A stretch of DNA of 64,000 nt from assembly GCA_005784505.1 (NCBI GenBank), contig VCAZ01000008.1, forward strand, positions 6,001,763 through 6,065,762, in the 5' to 3' direction. Under the pieces are notes generated by a model that was not told the DNA's origin, ran no database searches, and was given only the letters and a program-made list of their open reading frames with translations. This stretch comes from Bagarius yarrelli. Its lineage: Eukaryota > Chordata > Actinopteri > Siluriformes > Sisoridae. A program made the translations under genes and the position numbers. Below, piece by piece: positions 1 through 11,600 of this stretch; the first letter of the stretch is position 1; the number at the start of each line of letters is the position of its first letter.

Positions 1-753
1 AATTTTCCTGGCTTGTGCAGCTAGTTAAAATATTATGCCTATTTTAAAATGTCTTTTTAACAGGGCTGCAGTTATTTTACTGACTAATCAGTGGGCTTCA
101 AACAATTATCCAGCTTCTGCAGTTAGTTAAAATATAATTAACATCAAAATTTCTTAATGTTGACGTTATCAGTTAATGTTTTATTAATTAATATGCAGAA
201 GTACTGAGGTGTAAAATCTGTAAATTTGCCTGATTTTATTAAGTTGAAAGCATCTTGGTTGTGGAAATTAATTACATAACCTTCTACTTAACAGTCCAAC
301 ACTTTAGTCTTAAGTTACTACTCAACACAATCCATGGGGCACATTCTACAAATCTCTAGCCTCTAATATAAATTCACCAGTAATTATTCCATCTACTGGC
401 TGCCTCGCTAACATTTATCAGTGGATAGAGGAAAACGGTGCAATTCACAATAAAACCCATCATCTGGTTGGTTTAAAATGTTTTAAAAGGCACTGGCATC
501 ATCTTAAACCTCATCTGCATCATGTTAATGGGGGCACCCACATCTATTCATTAATGACTGCTATTGCTCGTCGCTGTACGTTGCCTGCTTGAATACAAAA
601 AAGGAATGTAATTATCTCCTTTGTAATAATGCTACTGCTAAACTGTTTGTAAAGAGATTTTAAAAATCCTTAAGTGATTTGATTGAATTAATCTAGATTT
701 AACCCATGGGATTTTATAACAGTGTTTAACAATCATTTTGGTTTCTGTCTAAG
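1..753 (+). other. rpl15: rpl15 intron (3' part)
   Basis: AT-rich sequence ending in a pyrimidine-rich acceptor (ttggtttctgtctaag). Ribosomal protein introns often host snoRNAs, but I could not identify C/D or H/ACA boxes convincingly here. No coding sequence was seen. Confidence 0.7.
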
Positions 754-1059
754 GAGCGTGCTGGCCGTCACTGCGGTGGTCTCCGTGTGCTGAACTCCTA
801 CTGGGTGGGTGAAGACTCCACATACAAATTCTTTGAGGTGATCCTGATCGATACCTTCCACAAGGCCATTAGACGCAACCCAGACACACAATGGATCACG
901 AAGGCCGTGCACAAGCACAGGGAAATGCGTGGCCTCACGTCAGCCGGCAAGAAGAGCCGTGGCTTGGGCAAGGGCCACAAGTTCCACCTCACCATCGGTG
1001 GCTCTCGCCGTGCAGCCTGGAGAAGACGCAACACTCTGCAGCTGCACCGCTATCGTTAA
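754..1059 (+). CDS. rpl15: Ribosomal protein L15, last coding exon (partial gene)
   Basis: This exon encodes the C-terminal 101 residues of large-subunit ribosomal protein eL15, a component of the cytosolic 60S subunit. The acceptor AG is at 752-753 and reading starts GAG CGT GCT (ERAGRH). It contains the family stretches LNSYWVGEDSTYKFFEV, HKHREMRGLTSAG and RRRNTLQLHRYR before TAA at 1057-1059. The family protein is about 204 residues, so the first half lies in exons left of the window. Compared with the human protein as I remember it there are a few changes (LIDTFHK for LIDPFHK, ITKAVHK for ITKPVHK, HLTIGG for HHTIGG). The frame is fully open and the end is exact, so it looks functional rather than a processed copy: an intron precedes it. 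It is the 5' neighbour of nr1d2 on the same strand, as in the human locus. Confidence 0.96.
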   Translation, partial: ERAGRHCGGLRVLNSYWVGEDSTYKFFEVILIDTFHKAIRRNPDTQWITKAVHKHREMRGLTSAGKKSRGLGKGHKFHLTIGGSRRAAWRRRNTLQLHRYR

Positions 1060-1090
1060 AGAGTGTGTTTTACATCTGTACATTCATCAG

Positions 1091-1096
1091 AATAAA
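1091..1096 (+). promoter_or_regulatory. rpl15: rpl15 poly(A) signal AATAAA
   Basis: A canonical hexamer lies 32 bases after the rpl15 stop codon, giving the very short 3' UTR typical of ribosomal protein genes. Cleavage would fall around 1110-1125. Confidence 0.85.
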
Positions 1097-2147
1097 GTAC
1101 CTTTATACGGTCCACTTACTGCCTCCTCTCAGTTTATTTGCTGTAGTGGTTTAAGTTGAACAATAATACCGAAATTTCATGTACAAATTTCTAACATCAT
1201 GTTAAATGCATGATTTCAAGGTTCTAACAATAAGCATTGATTCATGTTAAACATGAGCTTACTGAACTCGAAGGTGTTTTTAAATATCAGTGCTCTTTAA
1301 CTCGCACTTCATAATTGTGGGCATCAGTATGAGATAGAACCTTTAGCCTGTAACTAAAATTTTGGGCTATAATTATGGTTTTCAGTTAGTGTTATTGAAC
1401 TCACCTGACCTGGACCCTTCAGAGAATCTATGATGTCATAAGGAAGATGAGACACCAGACCCCTATGATACAGAGGAGTTGAATGCTCCTATCAAAACAA
1501 TCTCTGCTTTTATAACCCCTCCACACGCCACAGGCTGATCACCTTCATGCTGTGCCGCATTGATGCAGTAATTTGTGCCGAAACCACAACTAATTGAGTG
1601 CACAAATTAAAATACTTTATACTGAGAATTTTTTAAAATTGGTTTTGTGATTTCTTAGTCTTTTAAAGTATTCTAATATTATGGATTTTTATAAATTGTG
1701 GGGCATAATCTAAATTTTTGTATTTATGTAAGAAGTCTAAAATATATGAAATTTTTAATTTTTGAATTAAATTCTGGGAAAACTTTTCCTGATATTTGAG
1801 ATGCACCTGTAGCACTGCTGCTATAGGTGTTCCTGGTAAAGCCATTAGTTCTCATTTGACTGCACGTTTGATCTGGAATTCCTTTTAGTGAAAAGAGAAA
1901 TACTTGAGTCAATTTTTTAATCCTAAATAGATTTTTTGGGAACTGGGATAGGAGGAAAAAATGGCTTTATATTAGTCCATGTCATTATTTCCCTTGCAAA
2001 TGCCTGAAGGTTTGACTTTTCTTTCTTTCCTGCTTAAAGCCATTCACTGAACTTTGTAAATCAATAAGCGCTTAGCTGCTTAAGCTTTTTTTTCCTATTT
2101 AAAAAAAAAGACTTCTAGAATACAGAGTCACAGCAGTCAAAGGAACG

Positions 2148-2300
2148 ATGTAAAGCTGTCAATCAATCAAGGTTCAATTCCCGGGACCACCAGGTTGCCA
2201 CTGCTGGGACCCAGAGCAAAACCCATAACCCTCACTTGTATAAAAAAAGATAAATGTAAGTCCCTCTGGATGAAGGTGTCTGCCGTAAGGGTTAAATTTC
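2148..2300 (+). repeat. tRNA-derived SINE (family A), degenerate
   Basis: It has a B-box-like ggttcaattcccgggacc, the mid-part cactgctgggacccagagcaa, and the tail taaatgtaagtccctctgg. All match the other family A copies in this window, with decay at the 3' end. Confidence 0.75.
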
Positions 2301-2475
2301 AATGATTTTTACAGAATCTGCTTATAAAGTTTATTTCTATTCTATTTTTCTTCTTATGAATTTTGGTGGCAACCTTCTGAGTAGATCAGTCCATAATTCT
2401 CTATGCCTGACTGCAGACTCCAGCTTCTTCTACAAATATCAGAAAGAGAAACTGGACATTCCAAGGTAATGAAAA

Positions 2476-2766
2476 TACACTATATCACCAAAGGTTAGTG
2501 TGGACACCTGACTATTCTATCTGGAAATAATGGCTAAAAATCTAATTCCATAATATTTTATGTTTGCTGTAAAAATAAAAAAACTCTTATGGGATGATGT
2601 TTCATTAGATTGTGGAATGTGGCTGTGGAAATTTGTTAATTTAGCTCTAATGGTATTAGTGAGATCAGACACTAATGTTGAGTAGGTTTGGGGTGCAGTC
2701 GGTGTTTGAATGGAATAGAATGCATGTGGTAGTCAGGTGTCCCAATTCTTTGGTATATATGGTGTA
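2476..2766 (-). mobile_element. Tc1-like non-autonomous remnant with terminal inverted repeats
   Basis: The left end acactatatcaccaaagg and the right end ctttggtatatatggtgt are imperfect inverted repeats of about 35 bases. Inside, 2670-2715 (gatcagacactaatgttgag, ggggtgcagtcggtgtt) is the reverse complement of the transposase 3' region also seen at 29885-30275. It is an internally deleted copy, with no intact transposase. Confidence 0.7.
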
Positions 2767-2883
2767 CTAATCTTATGAAACAAAATTCTCCAGCTGCTAC
2801 ACACATCCATATTGCACATCTAAGCAAAACTGGTCATTTGTTAACCAAATGCAGTATAACCACTACAACATCACAACCAGCCC

Positions 2884-2988
2884 TGCAATAGACTGGTGAT
2901 CTGTACCCCTGCCTTTCACCCAATGACAGCCTGGATAGACTCCAGCAGATCCCTGTGACCCTGATTAGGAATAAAGATGAATGGATGT
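2884..2988 (+). repeat. SINE family B, 3' fragment
   Basis: Matches the 3' part of the family B copy at 18291-18633 (gactggtgatctgt, actccagcagatccctgtga, ggaataaagatgaatggatg). The tRNA-like head is missing. Confidence 0.7.
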
Positions 2989-3000
2989 ATTTAACCGAGA

Positions 3001-3105
3001 AGGGTTAAGGGCCTTGCTCAGGGGGCCCAGCAGCTTGGTGGCACTAGAAATTGAACCACAAACTTCTGATCAGCAGACCAAACACTTAAACCACTAAGCT
3101 ACCAC
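3001..3105 (-). repeat. SINE family A, partial
   Basis: Contains gggttaagggccttgctcag, ttggtggcactagaaattga and ccactaagctaccacc in the reverse orientation of the family. The tail half is absent. Confidence 0.75.
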
Positions 3106-3276
3106 CGTCTCAGTTTACAACTGTAGTTTTGAAACTACAATCTGTTGCTTGAACAGAAATTCAGATTCTTCAGAGAAGCCCATTTTTCCCCAGTGTCCAA
3201 GTTTTGAGTATGCGCCTACTGCAGCTTTAGCTTTTTGTATTTGACTGACTGTGCCTATGGAATCGGATGTCATGGG

Positions 3277-3462
3277 GATGTGGTAGCGCAGTGGTTAAGT
3301 TGTTGGACTACTAAGGACTCGGGTTCGATTACCAGCCCCACCAAGCCACCACTGCTGGGCCCCTGAGCAAGGCCCTTAACCCCCAATTGCTCAGTTGTAT
3401 AACAAGGAATATTGTAAGTCACTCTGTATAAGGGCGTCTGCCAAATGCTGCAAATGTAAATG
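3277..3462 (+). repeat. SINE family A, near full-length
   Basis: Has a tRNA-like head (tggtagcgcagtggttaag, gggttcgattaccagc), the conserved middle (gggcccctgagcaaggccc) and the tail (ataagggcgtctgccaaatg). This is one of the better preserved copies. Confidence 0.85.
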
Positions 3463-3740
3463 TCATCTTCTGCTATGGTAGCTCATCTGCATTAAGTGGG
3501 GTTCATCATACACCAATTCAAAAAAAAAGAGTGTTTGTCTAAGTTACTGTCATTTTTCTGTAAACACTAATCCAAATTTGCCCTAAAGAATTTATTGTGT
3601 CTTTATAGGCCCTATGAAATAATTTCTATTACACTACTAGGGTTACTGTTACTACTAATAAAACAAATTGTGGACCCTTAAAATCATCCCCCCTTTTGAT
3701 AACCTTAGTCTATAGGAATAAATAAAAGAAATAAATATTT

Positions 3741-3930
3741 TACATTTACAGCATTTGTCAGCCACCTTTATCCAGAGCTACTTACATTTATCGCTTTATT
3801 TATACAACTAAGCAATTGGAGGTTAAGGGCATTGGTCAGGGGCCCACAATGATGGCTTGGTGGTGCTGGGAATAGAAGGCAGAGTTTTTTTTTGAATCAG
3901 TCCAACACCTTAATCACTGCACCACCACTT
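3741..3930 (-). repeat. SINE family A, near full-length
   Basis: Reverse orientation: tail tacatttacagcatttgtca, then ccagagctacttacattta, ending in caacaccttaatcactgca. It is diverged, with a T-run inserted near 3890. Confidence 0.8.
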
Positions 3931-4069
3931 CTCCACTTAATTTTAACTCCTGATGTGTTTTTTTTAAATGTTTTTTTATGTCGCTTTAGATGTTGCACAT
4001 TCTGAGATGCTTTTCTGCTCACCAGGGTTGTAAAAAGTGATTATATAATTTACTGTAGTTTTTCTTGCC

Positions 4070-4132
4070 TAATCAAACCCAGATCTTCCAGGTATCAGTC
4101 CAACACCTTAACCACTTTGCCACCAGAAACAC
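4070..4132 (-). repeat. SINE family A, head fragment
   Basis: Only the tRNA-like end is present (agtccaacaccttaaccact, gccacca). Confidence 0.6.
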
Positions 4133-4202
4133 CACATGCGTGTAGACTTGTCTTTTTTTAGTCAAAAAAGTATTCAGTCAAAGAAATGTACTATTAGCTT
4201 AC

Positions 4203-4277
4203 TTATCCTGCACCATTCCCACATTTAGTGACAAGCTTTTTCTCTACAGGGGATTTTAACTTTTATAGGCCATTTTA
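4203..4277. repeat. Upstream duplicated block, copy 1
   Basis: About 75 bases are repeated directly at 4746-4818. Both contain a run reading ggggattttaacttttatag followed by gccat. See the findings. Confidence 0.75.
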
Positions 4278-4745
4278 ATTTATCATAAAATAACAATAAT
4301 AATGAAAATAACATTATAATGAAGAAAAAGGTAAAAGAGAGAAAACATGTTATAATGACAATAGAAGCCCCAAAGAAGAAAGCTATAAACTATGAACATA
4401 AATATAATAATAATTATTTTTTAAAAAAGAATGTAGGAAAGTATAAATCAAACGTATAACAGTGCAAAAAAGTTAGATTAAGAAATTAAATAGGTTTGCA
4501 TAGCTAGGGTTATAATAACACACAGGGTCTAATATTTTGCACTAGTGAATATTTTAACATAAAAAAAAGGGTTTATTAGACCTAGTAAACAAATCCTAAA
4601 TATTATTATATTTTATTAAAAATAATTATTAATTTAAAATGATGCATAGAACTAGAAAGTATCTTAAATATCAGAAATTAAATCAGTTAAATATAATAAA
4701 ACACTACATGCATTAGTCAAGAGAAAAAAAGTAATATAAGCTTCC

Positions 4746-4818
4746 TCATCCTGCAACATTTCCACATTTATTATAAAGCATCTCCTCTGCAGGGGATTTT
4801 AACTTTTATAGGCCATGT
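4746..4818. repeat. Upstream duplicated block, copy 2
   Basis: Direct repeat of 4203-4277 (tcctgca.catt.ccacattta at the left, ggggattttaacttttatag at the right), with a few substitutions. Confidence 0.75.
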
Positions 4819-4876
4819 TAAATCATCTCATGTCACTCCACTGTGTCCTATATGCATGATCTAATTTTCTTATAAA

Positions 4877-4880
<4 letters not shown>

Positions 4881-4914
<34 letters not shown>
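4881..4914. repeat. (GT)n microsatellite
   Basis: Pure dinucleotide run of about 34 bases, roughly 560 bases upstream of the nr1d2 start codon. Confidence 0.95.
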
Positions 4915-4915
<1 letters not shown>

Positions 4916-5064
4916 AATCGAGCTCATGTTAGAGACCATTGGATGGAGTGCACACTGAGAATGGTGCGTTACTTTGCGCTGTGAAAGTGTGTCAGTGGGT
5001 TACATTAACACCAATGCAAAAGTGCAATGGAGGAGGAGGAGGAGGAGGAGAAGGAGGAGCCGGT

Positions 5065-5079
5065 GAACTGGGTCACATG
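5065..5079 (+). promoter_or_regulatory. nr1d2: Candidate RORE (GAACTGGGTCA) overlapping a CACATG E-box
   Basis: Bases 5065-5075 fit the ROR/REV-ERB element consensus WAWNTRGGTCA at ten of eleven positions (first base G). A CANNTG E-box (CACATG) overlaps at 5074-5079. It lies about 390 bases upstream of the nr1d2 ATG, beside a (GGA)n run at 5029-5059. Members of this receptor family are known to be autoregulated through such sites. Binding here is inference. Confidence 0.4.
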
Positions 5080-5468
5080 GGCCGTAATGAGCACTTTTAC
5101 TCGAAACACAACAGTCAGCACAGCGTTATAGACCGGACGTGTTTGTGTAGTCAGTTTCCTCCATCTATGGATATTCGGGTTTATCTAAACTGGATTGTTT
5201 TTTCGTGCAGCGTTCACGAAGTAGTGTACCGAGACGTTGTTTAAATCATTCTGCGTTTGTGTTGAGCCGTTTAATACACCGGAGCTTCAACAGATGGAAC
5301 AGATCTCACTGTTAGACATTTAAGCCTTGGAATATCTGCTGTTTTTAATATTTAGAAACAGAAAAAAAACAATTCATTGCAAAAGTTGGTAAGATTTTTA
5401 TTTTATACACAGAAGGAACCGAAAGTTTTAAACGCAAACACAAAGATAGTTTGGCGTTTTCAGAAGAC

Positions 5469-5487
5469 ATGGAATCAACCAAAGCTG
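5469..5487 (+). CDS. nr1d2: nr1d2 exon 1 coding part (MESTKA)
   Basis: ATG at 5469 followed by five codons and a split Gly codon. The donor is G|GTAAG at 5487/5488. The phase (1) matches exon 2, which continues GGVIAYISSSS, the conserved NR1D start. The 5' UTR extends upstream; I see no clear TATA box. Confidence 0.85.
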
Positions 5488-6015
5488 GTAAGAATTATGA
5501 TTTTTTTGTTTGTGTGTTTTTTTTCTTGAGTTTATTCTTCACTTTATTGGTTTACTTTTTTAAAAATAGCGCAGAATCTGTTGCTCATGTTAAATATGCA
5601 TTACTGCTCATTTGAAGCGAAAGTGTAAACAGAGATAACAGTGAGGTTGTGCTACTGTTTGTTCGTCTGCTATATTGTTTGCGATGTAATGGAAGGAGTG
5701 TGTAGCGCTCGCTGTTATTCTATAACCTAAACGGCTCATCTGCTTTGGACGGCATTGCAGTTGCTCAATTCACATGGACACTTCGCCCTAGCCATGTGCA
5801 AGTGTGTTTACGCTCCCCGTGCGTGCTCGCTGATTGGTCCGCAAGCGCAGTGACGTAGGCATTGCATAATTTGGCACGGTGTGGTGGTGAGGTTCAGAGC
5901 TGCGGATACACGTGAGGCGCCTACGGTCTGTCTGAGACCTGACCTACTTCTGAAGTGTGTGTGTTCAACACCATTCTGTCTACTCTCTCTTTTTTCATTC
6001 ATTTAGTCCCTCTCC

Positions 6016-6049
<34 letters not shown>

Positions 6050-6051
6050 CC

Positions 6052-6114
<63 letters not shown>

Positions 6115-6173
6115 CGTATCCCTTTTTTATTCATTCATTTTCTTTCTCTCTCTCTATCTCTTTTCATTCATTT

Positions 6174-6210
<37 letters not shown>

Positions 6211-6251
6211 GTGTCTCTTTTTTCATTCATTCATTCATTCTCTCTCTCCCT

Positions 6252-6304
<53 letters not shown>

Positions 6305-6341
6305 GTATCTCTTTTTTATTATCATTCATTTCTCTTCTTTC

Positions 6342-6418
<77 letters not shown>

Positions 6419-6678
6419 GTATCTCTTTTCTTTTATTCATTCTCTCTATTTCTCTGTATCTTTTTTTTATTAATTCATTTTCTCTTTCTCTCTATCTCTC
6501 TCTTTCTCTCTCTGTATCTCTTTTCTTTTATTCATCTCTCTCTCTCTCTTTCTCTTAGTCTCTTTCTCTCTTTCTTCCTCCCTCTCTTTCTATTTCTTTC
6601 CTTGTCTATTTTTTCTTTCTTTTTTTTACTTTGTCCCTCTTTCTTTTTTCTCTTTCTCTCTCTGTATTTGTCATACAC

Positions 6679-6726
<48 letters not shown>

Positions 6727-8668
6727 TATCTTAATATATGCATTTAGGTCATGGTACACTGGTGTAAAGCTTTTAAGGACAGTTGGTTATACTAATACTA
6801 AACAATAGTATGAGCTTCGTACTTCATACTAAACAATCAGAATGTGCTTCATTTCCTCACGTTTTGCACGTGCGTTCAAGTGATGATTATTGTCTGATGT
6901 CCCTCAAGCGGCACCCTTGTCTTCTGAAAGGACAATTATGTAATGGAGTTACCTAACCACACAGAATGGAGGCTAAAATCAGGTTCAACCAGTTGGGAAA
7001 TAAATCAGTAAAAAACCCCAGTGTATAACTCTTATTGATGCAGTTTCCTCCAGAGAATAAAAGAAAATTTCTCATTGTTTTAATAAACGGTACAAAATCC
7101 CAACATGATGCAACAGTTTACCAGAAGTTTCCAGTAGGTTTTTATTATAGGATTTTATTATTAAACCAGGTTTTTTTTAAAAAATTAGAGTTTTTCTATT
7201 TCACAGTGTGCTGAAAACATCACGCCCTTTGCTTGTTCTTCCATTCTTAATTTTCAAATAAGAGCAAATGAACAAAACATCCCGTCCCAGTTGTGTATTC
7301 ATAATTTCATTTATTTCACCTATTTTATTTACTTATTCATGCACAAACTGAGCATGGTTAAGAGTTTAGAGAACCTTCACCCTTTCCTCATGTATTTCTC
7401 CACCAGGGGGCGTTATAGCCTACATCAGCTCATCCAGTGCATCCTCCAGCCCGGAGTCGTGTCACAGCGACGGCTCCAACAGCAGCTACCAGTTTACATC
7501 TTCTTCACCTACTGCATCCTTTTCCTACCACCACAATGGGCAGCAGGTGGAGGCTGTCAGTTTCTCCCAGCCACAGAATCACGGATCGACCAAAACACGG
7601 ACCAATCCATCGACCACTAAATCTGGTATCGCCAGTGAGTTATTGAATAATCACTTTTCAGAATTGTTATAAAATTAATTTTACCGCACTACTAGTGTAA
7701 AAATTACACGAACGTCCTAAATAATACAGCTAAAAATAATAACTTTTTCATTACCGGCATTTGGCAGATGCTCTTTGCGACTTAAACACTGATAATAAAA
7801 AAATATCCTTTATTTCGAATTAAACATAACCACATAAATGTATTGTATTTTATATAATTATATAGTAATTATATAAATACATATAATTAAGCATTACCTT
7901 TTATTTCAGCATGCAAAGCTGGGTGATGATCCTGCAGGCGGTTGCAGATTTAGCTGCAAACTTGTCGGTTTCAGGCTCTGGATTGTGTGTGTTTAGGAAA
8001 CACAGCTGGGCACTGCTTTATCTCACTGTTTTATTTTCATTTAGTGCAAGTTTAAACAGTTCTGTCCAGATTAATTAACCTCGACGTTATAAAAGCGCGG
8101 TTAATATTTAAATCCGTTAACCGTTGCCGCCCGACTGCAGTCCAACCCCCACAAATGGTTAAAACTGCAATTCAGGTTTAGGTTTTAACGAGTTAAACAC
8201 TATAACTAGCATCCTGTCAGGAAGTTGAGGTTGAAAGTGAAGTGTATTCAGTTATTGTAAAGGGAAAAAAAACACTGCTTTCTGCAGTATAACATCTCAC
8301 TGCTCTATGACTGAAAGTGTGTTGCTTTTGCAGAGATCAGTGGCCTGGTTTTGTTGTGTAAAGTGTGTGGAGACGTAGCTTCAGGGTTTCATTACGGTGT
8401 TCACGCCTGTGAAGGCTGCAAGGTGAGAAAACACACCCAAAGAAGTCTGAACATGATACCACACGTCCTCAGTACTTCTTTTTGTCTTACTATATTTTCC
8501 TTCTAAAATTATCCAACAACCATTTAAATAGTATTTTAAAGTATTTACTATACAGTAATTTTTACTATACAATATTTACTGTATTTAGCATTTATAGTAA
8601 ATACTATGAAATTATTTATTTTAATCATTTTATAGTATATTTAGCAGACTTATCCCTTTATCCTGAGA

Positions 8669-8699
<31 letters not shown>

Positions 8700-11600
8700 G
8701 TCTGTCTGTCTGTCTGTCTATCTGTCTCTCTGTCTGTCTCTCTGTCTGTTTGTCCATGTGTCTATCGGTTTGTGTATTTATATATGCTATAATTTACATT
8801 ACATTTGATTGATACAATATGTTGTAATTACCAATAACATGCGGTATCACCCAGATGAGGATGGGTTCCCTTTTAAGTTCCTCTAAAGGTTTCTTTTTAC
8901 TTTTTTATTGCCACAGTTGCCTCAGGTTTGCTCATTAGAAACAAACTCACGTTTTCACTGTTACTGCATTTAAGAGTTTGTTTGTCTGTTGTGAAAAGCG
9001 CTATGCAACTAAAAATTAATTGCATTGTATATCTATGTGTCTATCTGTCTGTTTCTTTGACTGTCTGTCTGTCTTTCTATCAGTCTTTCTGTCTATCTGT
9101 GTATTCCTGAATGTTTGTCTATAAGTCTCTCTCTGTCTGTCCATCTGTTTCTACCTTTACAGTATTCTTTATATTGTATCATTAAGAATGTCACAATAGT
9201 GTGTTATTTTCCACAACATGTCACATCACATCATGGCTTTATATAATAAACATTACACCAAAAGATACATGGAGGTCATGCACGGCGTACTTTCTCCGGC
9301 TCTGCATTTTCCAGTCTCTTCATCTCCCCATCATCTTCCTCATCTGAAAAACAATTAACAAAATTCATCTTAAAGCCAAACATTTTTTTTAATGCTTTAA
9401 ACACCCAAACAAAAAGATAAAATCAATCAAGATTAGCTTTTAAGCCAGAAAGCTACACTACCTGTCTGGGTCACCTTTAAAACCTTGTTATCTGGACTTA
9501 ATCGATGTGCTTATTTCCTGTTTATTTGCATTGCTTTCCACCAGGGTTTCTTTCGGAGGAGTATCCAACAGAACATCCAGTATAAGAAGTGCCTTAAGAA
9601 TGAGAACTGCCCCATCATGCGCATCAACAGGAACCGATGCCAGCAGTGCCGCTTTAAGAAGTGTCTGCTGGTCGGCATGTCCAGAGACGGTAAGCACACT
9701 CGGTAGAAGTGTGTCTATCAATTATTATCTTCCTAAAATTCTTTTAAGAAGATTTTCCTTGCTATTGTTGCTCAGTGAGGATAAATATGACCTTAATTTC
9801 CCATTTGTAATGATTTAAAATTCTATCTATTGTTAAAAGCGCTAAAAAAAAAAAATAATGGCTTCTTTTTCTAAAATGCAACACTAAACACACAGAAGTT
9901 TCTCATCATTTTCTTTAACCAGCCTAAGCAAGTCCTGATGATTTGCTTCAATAACAATCCATAAATATGTCCTGATCTTTACGTTTACAAACCACATTAT
10001 AATAACTAATTGTTTAGGATTATTATAGTCATTTCTCAAACTGACATTATGCCATAAAATAGCGTCTCCTGTAATATGTATATATATTAGTATTCACCTC
10101 ATTTTAAGGTGGTACAGCGTCTTAAAATTTACCTTCATCCCAAATGTTAACTGAGGTAAGTGTCTACGCGAAAAAGAAAGTAGAAATAGTTCTATGAAGC
10201 TATGACACCTGCATAGATTTGGCACGTTAAGTAGATAAGCATTCACTAAAGAGGGGAAAAACCTGCTAAAGATGTTATAAAAGCATTCGCACCTGACCGA
10301 ATCCATCAGTGTGGTTTATTTTTCAGATCCAGAGCGTTTTGTCCCACTGACCGAAATACGCTTCAGTTGATAGTTGGGAGTAAATTCTCTGTGCTTTCAG
10401 GGACGTATTAAATCAGTTTGTGTTAAATCAGCTGTGAAAATGTGAAATTGGTAGTTAAGATTTATTTGCACATTATGTGTGTAATTTTGTCTCTATAACA
10501 TCTTGTTTCCAGCCTATAAACGTGTTAAATATTTTTGCACATAACCTTTACCTTCATTTGGCTTCTTTTTAAAATAAATTCTTAATGATTATATAAGCAA
10601 GCATTTATATATATAGATATATTTTTATATATATTGTAAAAATATAAAAAAAATATCATCTTAGATCATCTAACAAATACAAATGTAAAAAAGTCACCAC
10701 TAATACAAAAAAGTTTTATTTTGTTTTTGTTCACACATCCAATGTGGCAAACGGAGTCGAAACAGTTTATTTTCTAATCATATTCTAGCTATGGACACTG
10801 CTGAATTTCCCTGTGATATTTTGGCCTTATTCAGACTTTAAAAAGTAATTTTTTTAAGCAAAAAAAACCCCCCAAATTTCGAGTCAGGAAAGCTTTTGTT
10901 TTAATAAGCAGCCTGGATGCCATGAAATATTTAAATATGTTTTGTAAAGTTTTGCTATATTAATTTATGCAAAATGTTCTTATTTGTGGTGTATTTAAAA
11001 ACACCTTTAGATGAATAAATTAGTCATTACCAAGGATGAGATTTGCCTGTAAAAAAAAATTAAATATAAAAATACCTGAAATAACTGAAAAAAGGAACCC
11101 AAATATGAAGAAAAGTAATTTCATGTAAAAAAAAAGACACTGATAAAAACATAAACTGATCAAACACACAACATAAATGTTTTTCATTCCAAAGATGTAA
11201 TTAAATTAGTTGTTTAATATATTCTGATATCTGTTTAATTTGCTACACACACAGGATGATATTTAAGTCATTGTTAAAACAGTTTTAGGTCGCATTAATG
11301 GTCTAGCATGATCACATACTATGTAAAGTGATACTGCAGCACAATAACTATACCCTACTGTTATGTGTTCTCCAGCTGTGCGTTTCGGCCGCATTCCGAA
11401 GCGAGAGAAACAGCGCATGCTCCTAGAGATGCAAAGTGCCATGAATAACATGATGAACAACAGCCAGATGAACAGCAGCAGTCCTCCAGTTTCCTCCATG
11501 AGCCCGACTCCAGCAAAGCCGGTGGTGCAGGCTCCTCCTTCCTTTTCTCCTGCCTCTTCTCCTCAAAGCAACCAATCTGAGCTGAGCAGTGACCCTGAAC

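Larger units (their letters stand above)
1100..4880. other. Intergenic, repeat-rich, between rpl15 and nr1d2
   Basis: No open reading frame or exon-like block was recognised. The interval holds a small Tc1-like remnant, several SINE copies (listed separately), AT-rich filler, and a direct duplication of about 75 bases near its right end. Confidence 0.7.

Noticed and set aside
3277..3462. tRNA gene-like A and B boxes in the many repeat heads
   Set aside because: They are SINE heads: each is followed by the same conserved body and tail, and a cloverleaf is not maintained.
4939..5244. Open frame with poly-Gly upstream of nr1d2
   Set aside because: It has no ATG at its start, its glycines come from a (GGA)n run, and it overlaps the nr1d2 promoter region.
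5955..6558. Long Ser/Leu-rich open frames over 6 kb
   Set aside because: They are translations of the (CT)n tract and have no non-repetitive content.
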